Positions 57,187-64,000 of a stretch of 64,000 bases of DNA are shown in pieces. Made by a program: the position numbers and the translations under genes. The DNA comes from Zea mays (lineage: Eukaryota > Streptophyta > Magnoliopsida > Poales > Poaceae): contig NC_050101.1 of assembly GCF_902167145.1 (NCBI RefSeq), positions 115,225,789 through 115,289,788 on the forward strand, written 5' to 3'. How positions within the stretch are numbered: position 1 is the first letter of the stretch; every line of letters starts with the position of its first letter. The notes beneath the pieces were generated by a model. That model ran no database searches, was not told where the DNA came from, and saw only the letters and a program-made list of their open reading frames with translations.

Positions 57187-58624
57187 CCTTAAATAAATCT
57201 GTATAATCTACTTCATCATCACTAGAATCATCATCGCTTGAAGTAGTATACTTAGGGGTTTCTCGAACGCTTACCTTTTTCTCCTTTGCCATGAGGCAAG
57301 TGTGGCATTCGTTGGGGAAGAGAGAGGACTTGTTGAAGGCTAAGGCAGCAAGTCCTTCGTCGTCAGAGTTGGAAGAAGAGCAGTCTGAATCCCATTCTTT
57401 GCCAAGGTGCACCTCGTCCTTTGCCTTCTTGTAGGCCTTCTTCTTCTCCCTCTTCCCATGCTTTTCTTGTTCCTGGTCATTGTTATTATCGAGGCATTAT
57501 GCTATAAAATGACCAGTCTTACCGCATTTAAAACAGGAGCGCTTTCCCTTTGCTTTGCTCTTGTTGGGATACTCCTTGCGTCCTTTTAGCGCGGTCTTGA
57601 AACGCTTGATGATTAGAACCATCTCATCTTCGTTTAGCCCGACCGCCTCAACTTGTGCCACCTTGTTTGGTAGCGCCTCCCTGCTGCTTGTTGCTTTGAG
57701 AGCAATGGGTTGAGGCTCGTAGACGGGTAATGGACCATTAAGCGTGTCGTCTACATATCGGGCTTCTTTCACCATCATGCGCCTGCTCACAAACTTTCCG
57801 AGTATCTCCTCGGGCGTCATCTTTGTGTACCTGGGATTTTCACGGATGAGGTTCACAAGATGAGGGTCAATAACAGTAAAAGACCTAAGCATAAGTCGGA
57901 CGACGTCGTGGTCCGTCCATCTTGTGCTTCTGTAGCTCCTAATCTTGTTGACCAGGGTCTTGAGCCTGTTGTACGTTTGTGTTGGCTCCTCTCCCCTGAT
58001 CATCGTGAATCTTCCCAGCTCGCCCTCCACCAACTCCATTTTGGTGATCATGGTGACGTCGTTTCCCTCATGTGATATTTTGAGGGTGTCCCAGATTTGC
58101 TTGGCTTTGTCCAAGCCGCTTACTTTGTTGTACTCATCCCTGCACAAAGATGCTAGCAAAACAGTGGTAGCTTGTGCATTTTTATGAATTTGCTCGTTAA
58201 TAAATACAGGGTTATCTGTACTATCAAATTGCATTCCATTTTCAACTATCTCCCAAATACTAGGGTGGAGAGAAAATAAGTGACTACACATTTTGTGACT
58301 CCAAAAAGAGTAGTCCTCTCCATCAAAGTGTGGAGGTTTACCAAGAGAAATTGAAAGCAAATGAGCTTTGGAATTGAAAGGAATACGAGAATAATCAAAT
58401 AAAAAATTTGAATTAACCGGTTTCTTTTTCTTGTCGTCGTCGTCTCTTGGTGAAGAAGATTCATCGCTGTCGTAGTAGACGATCTTCTTGATGCGCCTCT
58501 TCTTCTTCCCGTCCTTCTTCTTGTGACTTGAGCCAGAGTCAGTGGGCTTGTCGTCCCTTGGCTCGTTGAAGATGGACTCCTTCTCCTTATCGTTGACAAC
58601 CATCCCCTTTTCCTTAGGATCCAT
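57187..58624 (-). pseudogene. Sirevirus A gag, N-terminal piece
   Basis: Starts with ATG at 58624 (MDPKEKGMVVND), 37 bp after the primer site. It holds the copia-type gag domain (KPPHFDGEDYSFWSHKM, WTDHDVVRLMLRSF, QTYNRLKTLVNKIRSY) and a CFKCGKTGHF zinc-knuckle start. A TAA at 57499-57497 falls in the knuckle, and the same frame then continues (HLGKEWDSDCSSSNSDDEG) until the TAAAC target site at 57186. The N-terminus is highly charged. Gag of this family forms the particle; the knuckle would bind RNA. Confidence 0.88.
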
Positions 58625-58660
58625 CTCTTCGGGCGATTAGTCCCTTAAGTGAAGAGAACG

Positions 58661-58672
58661 GCTCTGATACCA
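58661..58672 (-). other. Primer binding site of Sirevirus A
   Basis: TGGTATCAGAGC on the - strand, two bases inside the 5' LTR. It matches the 3' end of plant initiator Met tRNA, the usual copia primer. Confidence 0.9.
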
Positions 58673-58674
58673 AT

Positions 58675-59925
58675 TGAGAGCACCGAGAGGGGGGTGAATA
58701 GGTGATCCTGTAAAATTCAATACTAAATAGCCACAAGCTTGGTTATAAAGATGTTAGTGCAATAGAACCAAGTGGCTATAGAGCGAGCTCTTGTGAATCA
58801 CAATAATCACAGAGAAAGACAACACAAGAGACACAATGGTTTATCCCGTGGTTCGACCAAGTATAACACTTGCCTACCTCCACGTTGTGGCGTCCCAATG
58901 GACGAGGGTTGCACTCAACCCCTTTCAAGTGATCCGATGATCAACTTGAATACCACGGTATTCTTCCTTATAGTTTTCTTCCCGTTTGCGAGGAATCTCC
59001 ACAAGTTGGAGCCTCTCGCCCTTACAAGATTGATCACAAAGAAAGCACAGAGTAAGGTTGGTAAGAGCAACGCACACTAGAATTAAATCCACACCGCAAA
59101 CACGCACACAAGTGAGAAGATGAGCACACAAAACACGTGCGGGGAGTTTACAACTCGAAAAGTGCTCCAATCTCAAGAACAATGAACGATTGCGTGAAAG
59201 TGAGGACTAGAAGTCTTGGAATGCTTAGAGTGTGCTTGGGTCGCTCCTCCATGCGCCTAGGGGTCCCTTTTATAGCCCCAAGGCAGCTAGGAGCCGTTGG
59301 AGGCCAACAAGGAAAGTTATCCTTGCCTTCTGTCGGGTGGTGCACCGGACAGTCCGGTGCACCACCGGACAACCACTGTTCGTGTCCGGTGCGCGATCTC
59401 CTTCCTATTCTGGCGCAGCCGACCGTTGCAGATTTGTGGCAGTTGGCGCACCGGACACTGTTCGGTGCACACCGGACAGTCCGGTGCCCCTGCCGACTAT
59501 TGGCGCGGGCCACGTGTCGCTCGCGGATTGCGCAACCGACCGTTGCGCTGGCGGTCGTTGGCTCACCAGACAGTCCGGTGCACCACCGGACAGTCCGGTG
59601 AATTATAGCCGTACGCCGCCAAATTCTCCCGAGACCGGCATGTTCACCGGAGGATGGCCTGGCGTCCGGTGCGCCAGACCGAGCAGGACTTTGGCTATAC
59701 CAAGCCAAGTAATTTGCAATTCTTTTCTTCTTTTCTTCTCACTGTTTCTAGCACTTAGATAAAACATATTAGTACTTAAAAACTATGTACTAAGTCTAGA
59801 AACATACCTTCTCTTTGATTTGCACTTCTCTTCTTCATTTAGCTCATTAGAACTTTTTTAAATGTGTTGAGCACTTAATCACCAAAACATAAATAGAAAT
59901 TGCCCAAGGGCACATTTCCCTTTCA
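58675..59925 (-). repeat. 5' LTR of Sirevirus A
   Basis: 1251 bp, partner of 14722-16005 and very similar to it. TATA box (- strand CTATAAAAGG) at 59266-59275. Palindromic CACCGGACA/TGTCCGGTG modules at about 59340-59600. It is shorter than the 3' LTR mainly through missing module sequence near 59660-59680. Confidence 0.92.
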
Positions 59926-59930
59926 AGGCC

Positions 59931-60260
59931 GAGTACCGCGCTGTTGCAAACGGTGTCGCTGACGCGACTTGGCTACGACAGTTGCTTCTCGAGCTTCAGC
60001 ACCCTCCTCGCCGTGCCACTTTGGTCTATTGTGACAACATTAGTGTTGTATATCTCTCCAACAATCCTGTGCAGCATCAGCGGACAAAACATGTTGAGAT
60101 CGATCTTCACTTCGTTCGAGAGAAGGTCGCCCTCGGTCACGTTCGAGTTCTCCATGTCCCTACGACATCTCAGTACGCTGACGTCTTCACCAAGGGCCTT
60201 CCTACTTCGTTGTTCCAGGAGTTTAGGTCCAGTCTAACGGTTAGCGATGCTTCAGATTAG
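59931..60260 (+). pseudogene. Copia pol, end of RNase H (part 2)
   Basis: Continues the frame cut at 14721. It starts with EYRAVANGVADATWL-type residues and carries the conserved copia RNase H end: YCDNISVVYLSNNP, HQRTKHVEIDLHFVRE, and QYADVFTKGLP, then a stop near 60258-60260. Open throughout. The perfect join to 12872-14721 across 45 kb is the best evidence that the material between is an insertion. Confidence 0.9.
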
Positions 60261-60272
60261 ACTGCGGGGGAG

Positions 60273-60410
60273 TGTTAGCATGATGTAATTAGACCTTGAT
60301 TTGTGGATGTAATTGCGCTATCTACTGTTGCCTTGCATGCTACCCGTGCGCTGTATATATGTACTCATATTCCCTGTATTGGAATACAATCAATCATTCA
60401 CATATTTACA
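60273..60410 (+). repeat. Short 3' LTR of host Copia element (right end approximate)
   Basis: Starts TGTTAGCATGATG directly after the polypurine tract. A TATA-like GTATATATG lies near 60353, followed by a short R/U5-like tail. A plausible end is TTTACA at 60410, giving about 138 bp. The partner LTR is not in the window, so the right boundary could be tens of bases further. The element points toward the 3' end of the amino acid permease gene. Confidence 0.55.
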
Positions 60411-60612
60411 ATAATGTTGGAGGAGGATTGCGAAACACGCCTAAGAGGATCTGCTCCTACCCATCGTACCATACCATCGCAAACACACCAATATAATTAA
60501 GCCACGTATCCCAAATTAATCCTGCTTTGGAATTGAATGAAGGAGCCTGACTGCTTGATGAGCACGTAATTAAGTTTTTGAGCTACATATGGGACCGTAC
60601 GTGCAGTGCTCA
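60411..60612. other. Segment between Copia LTR and amino acid permease stop
   Basis: About 200 bp, probably the 3' untranslated region and polyadenylation zone of the - strand permease gene; AT-rich words such as AATTAA and AATATAATTA occur at about 60495-60580. Part of it near 60411-60490 could still belong to the Copia LTR. Confidence 0.45.
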
Positions 60613-62281
60613 TCACGACCTGGTCTGGAAGGGCACGTAGGTTTTGAGCGAGTCGCGCACGCCCTGTACCGAGGCAGCCCCGGCCGCGACGGTGATGACG
60701 AAGCAGAAGATGCTGAGGGCCTGCAGCGCCAGCCACGTGGCGCTGAACCGCGGGATCTGCTGCTGGCGGATGTACATCTCGACGGGGAAGAAGACGGTGA
60801 GCGGCCAGAAGCCGATGCTGCCGAGGATTCCCAGGATGCTGTTGAAGAAGGGCAGCAGGACGGCGCACAGGGTGATGAGCGCGACGAACGCGGTGCGCCA
60901 CAGCAGGCGGAACACGTCGACGCCGCCGCGGCGCTCCCGCGCGGAGCAGGCCGGCCAGCGCGCCGCCACGTCGGCCTCGACCGCGGCGAACAGCGGCTGC
61001 AGGAACACCTGGAAGCCGCCCACGAGGTGGATCACGATGCAGACGTTGGCGAAGTCCACCAGCCAGTAGGGCTCGTAGAAGCCCGACAGGATGTCACCCG
61101 GCGCCGCGTTGCCGAACGCCGAGTAGCCCAGGCAGCCGCACAGCATGTAGAACGCCGTGGTCGTCGCCACGCCCAGGACCGACGCCTGCCGCATCGTCTT
61201 GTTCTCGGCCGGCGGAGATCGCAGCGTGTCCTGGATTTCAATGAGAACAATGGTGTAGGAGTAGGCAAACGCGATGTTGCCGAGAGCCTGGAACGTCAGC
61301 CATATCTTCTCCTCCGCGCTACCAACGTCCACCCCGACCTGCGTGCCGTAGAGCGTCGTCTTGCCCGTGGGACCTGAGATGGTCTGGCCGAGGGCGAGCC
61401 CGACGGCGATGGTGGAGTAGCAGAAGGACATGGCGGCCGCGAGCACGGAGAGCCACCAGAGCTCGTGGAAGTTTGAGAGCTGGCTGAAGATGACCTGCAC
61501 CACGCCGAAGCCGACGATGTAGGAGCCCGTGTTCTGGGTGCAGTCGGCGTCGTGCCCGTGCCAGTGGAAGCAGTTGGACTTGAGGATAGCCCTGCACTAG
61601 ACATGCATGCATGGCTCGATCGATCGGGTTGTTTGTTGGTTTACTAACCAGAGCACGAGTCATTAGTTGAGGAGCTAGGGAGACGCCTACGTACGCAGCG
61701 CTGGCAGAAGCCGTGATGGTGTAGCCGATGCCGGTGCCGAACATGTTGGCGTACTGGCAGAAGCCGCAGAACCAGACATACCTGCCGCCTGCACAACATG
61801 CATGCCAGGCACTCATTGTTCTCATCTATCTTCTGATGAATTTGCAATCGCAAGTAACAAGTACTAGCTTAGTACCTAGGTAGGACTCGACGGCCTCAGT
61901 GTAGGTGTAGTTGCGCTTCCCGGTGACAGGGTCGCCGAAGCGGTAGCAGTCGGTGAGGAGGCAGGAGGTGTAGTAGGTGATGGCCGCGAAGAGCAGCAGG
62001 ATCACAGGCCCGGCCACCCAGCCCAGCTGGGCCATCGCCCACGCCAGCGACAGCACGCCGGACCCGATCACCGCCGTGATGATGTGCGCCGACGCCGTCC
62101 ACACCGTCCCTGCGCCCCATGCATACAAGAACATGCAATGAGGAGGAAGACGAAACCCCCGGCCTCCAGATGGATTCGACATCAGTTAATTCAAATTACC
62201 TGTCCTCTTCTCCTTGCCGTCGTCGTCAAGTTCGCCGCCATGGCTAGCACCGCCACCGCGGGCTTGCATGTCGACGTCCAT
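60613..62281 (-). CDS. Amino acid permease (AAP family), four exons, 462 residues
   Basis: Plasma-membrane proton/amino-acid symporter of the plant AAP family (AAAP superfamily), which loads amino acids into phloem, xylem parenchyma or seed. Exons, - strand: 62281-62200, 62109-61876, 61788-61695, 61591-60613. All introns are GT-AG and the sum is 1389 bp, an exact 463 codons. Diagnostic blocks: GTVWTASAHIITAVIGSGVL and LAWAMAQLGWVAGP at the N-terminal helices, TYYTSCLLTDCYR, FGTGIGYTITAS, an SNCFHWHGHDADC loop, FQALGNIAFAYS, and FGNAAPGDILSGF, with GSIGFWPLTVFFPVEMYI near the C-terminus. About ten to eleven membrane helices are expected. The ATG at 62281 is the first in frame and gives the short acidic/basic N-tail typical of AAPs. 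Apparently intact. I do not assign a gene number. Confidence 0.92.
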
Positions 62282-62486
62282 GGCGCCTCCTCCGTCACGC
62301 ATCAACCTCTCCGCTATACTCCTCCTTTGCCCCTCTACCTAGCTGCGGAAACAATGTGGGCTTGGCTTGGCTGTTGGTTTTCTCCCCCGGCCGGTGGCAT
62401 GCGGGACAGCAGGACGTGTGTACGTACTCCGATGGCGGTGCCGCCCGGCCGGCCAGTGGTCGGGAGACGGAATAGGGGCGGGGAAA

Positions 62487-62496
62487 CTATATATAG
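62487..62496 (-). promoter_or_regulatory. TATA box of the amino acid permease gene
   Basis: CTATATATAG, palindromic, about 205 bp upstream of the permease ATG. This suits a 5' leader of roughly 170-180 bases. No other TATA-like word lies closer to the start. Confidence 0.6.
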
Positions 62497-63175
62497 GCGA
62501 GGGGACGCCGGCGAGGGAGCGAGCGCCACGCCCACGCGCGCTACCGATCGACGGAAATGGAGCAGTGAACGCGCGCAGCAGCGTAGGGTGGCACGTGGCA
62601 GTGGGAGGCATGGGGAAGTAAAATAAAACGTGGGCGTGGAAGGACCATGCACTAGTTGACGAATGTTTGGTTGCGTCGCGTGTACAACCTCACAGTTCTC
62701 TTCTAAATATAAAGGACAACTAAGCTATATATTGATAGCATAGAGTGTACCTAAATTTTATGTCTTATTATTTAGAAACTTCTTAATACACGGCTCATTA
62801 ACGACGGTCGTATGTATAAAGCTTAATTATAAATATGTAATTTACATAAAACAAATCTTAATAACAAAATCTTTTAATATAAACCTAATCAAATCAGAAG
62901 CTTTGCATCCAACTTCAGTGTACCGAGTGCACAAAACTGAAATCAAAATGATAATAGCAGGACAAAAGCCGTGATGACCAGGTATATATATATTCTTGTG
63001 TCTGACAAAGTGCCTCAAAACTGAACAGAAGGTGCGACGAGAAACTCAACATGATGGGTAATTGGCAAAATCTTCTCTACTTCTAACTAAACATTCAGCA
63101 TTGCCGGAAGGAGCCCCACCCTAAACAAACCAAAGCCTATGATGAGAGAAAGAGCAAGGCAAGTAACTTCCTCCC
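62497..63175. other. Intergenic region between permease promoter and RPS24 3' end
   Basis: A GC-rich proximal half (62497 to about 62640), then AT-rich sequence. No ORF or repeat that I recognise. It should contain the distal promoter of the permease gene and the RPS24 3' untranslated region (about 63000-63175). Confidence 0.5.
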
Positions 63176-64000
63176 TTACTTCTTCTTGGCATCTCCAGCC
63201 TTTGTCTGCAAAAAATTGTGCAGCAAACATAATTGAAATGTACCAGAACAATGGGAATACGAGTAGCAATTCCTGACTGGTACTCACCTTCTTCACACCA
63301 CGGATTTTCTTCGCCCTGTTCTTACGTTCCTTCATCTGCTTTCGTGACTTCTCTACCTTGGTAGCAAGGCCGTTCTGTCGACGAAAAACAGAACATTAGC
63401 ACCTACGGACAGGTGTATCAAACAGAGGCTAACAGCAAACAGTGAATGGCGTCATCTGAAGGCTCAAGACAGTCAAAAACTAACGAGCTTAATTACAACA
63501 TGTGCAGTAAATCTGCCACATGAAAAAGATCATCGAGAATCTGCTATTAAAACAAGCTTATTATCCAAAAATAATGCGTCTGACGTAGCATCAACTTGAG
63601 TGACATATATATGATTTGGCATCAAAGCCCAGATTAGAATCATTTTTATTGAGACACAGCTACATGTTAGGATAATTATTGAGCACTCAACCAAGTACGC
63701 TAAAAGCTCCCTTGGCAGTTTTAGGCTTGTAGCACCTTTAGGATGTGTGTTTGATAAAAAAAATAAACATTACTTAATGGTGTCTAGAATGTAAGAATCA
63801 GAGCGTTAATGCACATGTATATCCACTAAAGAATCACAGCTAGAAGTCAACGAACGCTATATCCAAATCAACCGCGCATTACTACATCAGTACCCGTAAA
63901 CAGCGAGGTCAAGAGCGAAACTAAACTACACTCTGACGTCGCAAGGCAACAATGATATACCCTGATGAGGCGGTACTTGGGCTCGAACTTCTTGGCGGCC
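63176..64000 (-). CDS. RPS24: 40S ribosomal protein S24 (eS24), C-terminal exons, 5' part outside
   Basis: Small-subunit ribosomal protein eS24. Visible - strand exons: 64000-63961 ([13 protein letters not shown]), 63374-63288 ([18 protein letters not shown]...IRGVKK, 29 codons) and 63205-63176 (TKAGDAKKK and stop TAA). Introns 63960-63375 and 63287-63206 have GT-AG borders. The order, the basic [12 protein letters not shown] stretch and the KAGDAKKK end match plant eS24 as I remember it. About two thirds of the protein, including the start, lies right of the window. No damage is seen, so it is likely a functional housekeeping gene. Confidence 0.93.

Larger units (their letters stand above)
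14722..59925 (-). mobile_element. Sirevirus A (Opie/Ji-type Ty1/copia), split by two insertions
   Basis: A - strand element with a perfect AGGCC duplication on both sides (14717-14721, 59926-59930). Read on the - strand: 5' LTR 59925-58675, initiator-Met primer site, gag in three pieces, pol 19967-16767, polypurine tract, 3' LTR 16005-14722. Subtracting gypsy G and Sirevirus C with their duplications leaves about 8.9 kb, the normal size of Opie/Ji. It lies in the RNase H of the host Copia element. Confidence 0.92.
12871..60410 (+). mobile_element. Host Copia element, 5' part outside window, split by Sirevirus A
   Basis: The oldest element in the window. The integrase C-terminal region starts right after Huck at 12872. 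RT and most of RNase H run to 14721. The RNase H frame then resumes at 59931 at exactly the codon where it broke off, once the AGGCC duplication (14717-14721 and 59926-59930) is counted once. It ends with a stop near 60260, a polypurine tract (GCGGGGGAG, about 60264-60272) and a short LTR. Its 5' LTR and gag should lie left of Huck, outside the window. Order IN-RT-RH identifies Ty1/copia. I cannot name the family; the LTR is far too short for a Sirevirus. Confidence 0.85.

Noticed and set aside
60589..61377. 262-codon + strand frame opposite the permease gene
   Set aside because: Shadow of the GC-rich permease exon 4; the - strand has intact splice sites and permease motifs.

Overview
This is grass nuclear DNA, almost certainly maize (Zea mays). 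The evidence is a GC-rich Ty3/gypsy element that I recognise as Huck, three Opie/Ji-type Sirevirus (Ty1/copia) elements whose LTRs are full of CACCGGAC/GTCCGGTG palindromes, a CACTA (En/Spm) DNA transposon, and intron-containing plant genes at the right end. All family names come from memory of maize repeats, not from a search.

Layout. Positions 1-60410 are one nested block of transposable elements. Positions 60613-64000 are a small gene island. The outermost element is an old Copia element on the + strand. Its 5' part is off the left edge, its pol occupies 12872-14721 and 59931-60260, and its short 3' LTR is near 60273-60410. A Huck element (1-12870, 5' end outside the window) sits in it. 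Sirevirus A (14722-59925, - strand) sits in its RNase H and is flanked by AGGCC duplications. Sirevirus A is itself split twice within gag. The first split is by a gag-only gypsy element, G (20276-35305, - strand, duplication CTCCT). The second is by Sirevirus C (35919-57181, + strand, duplication TAAAC). Element G is interrupted by Sirevirus B (25282-34147, + strand, duplication CAGCC). The 3' LTR of Sirevirus C is interrupted by a 12.5 kb CACTA transposon (44493-57033, duplication TGT). Because every boundary inside the window is marked by a perfect target-site duplication, the order of insertion can be read directly: Copia first; then Huck and Sirevirus A; then G and Sirevirus C; then Sirevirus B and the CACTA element.

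Coding state. Every retroelement pol is broken by nonsense codons or frameshifts. Three of the five reverse transcriptases are damaged at the catalytic YxDD box. The longest intact retroelement frame is the 789-residue gag of Sirevirus B. The CACTA element carries two divergent genes: a TNP2-type transposase with introns and one frameshift, and a Ptta/En/Spm-type protein on the other strand. It also appears to carry a captured pentatricopeptide-repeat (PPR) exon, a 3.3-copy array of about 330 bp repeats, and two tRNA-like Pol III box pairs flanking that array.

Gene island. A four-exon amino acid permease (AAP) gene on the - strand (462 residues, apparently intact) ends about 200 bp from the Copia LTR. 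About 0.9 kb upstream of its start codon is the 3' end of a 40S ribosomal protein S24 gene on the same strand, which runs off the right edge.
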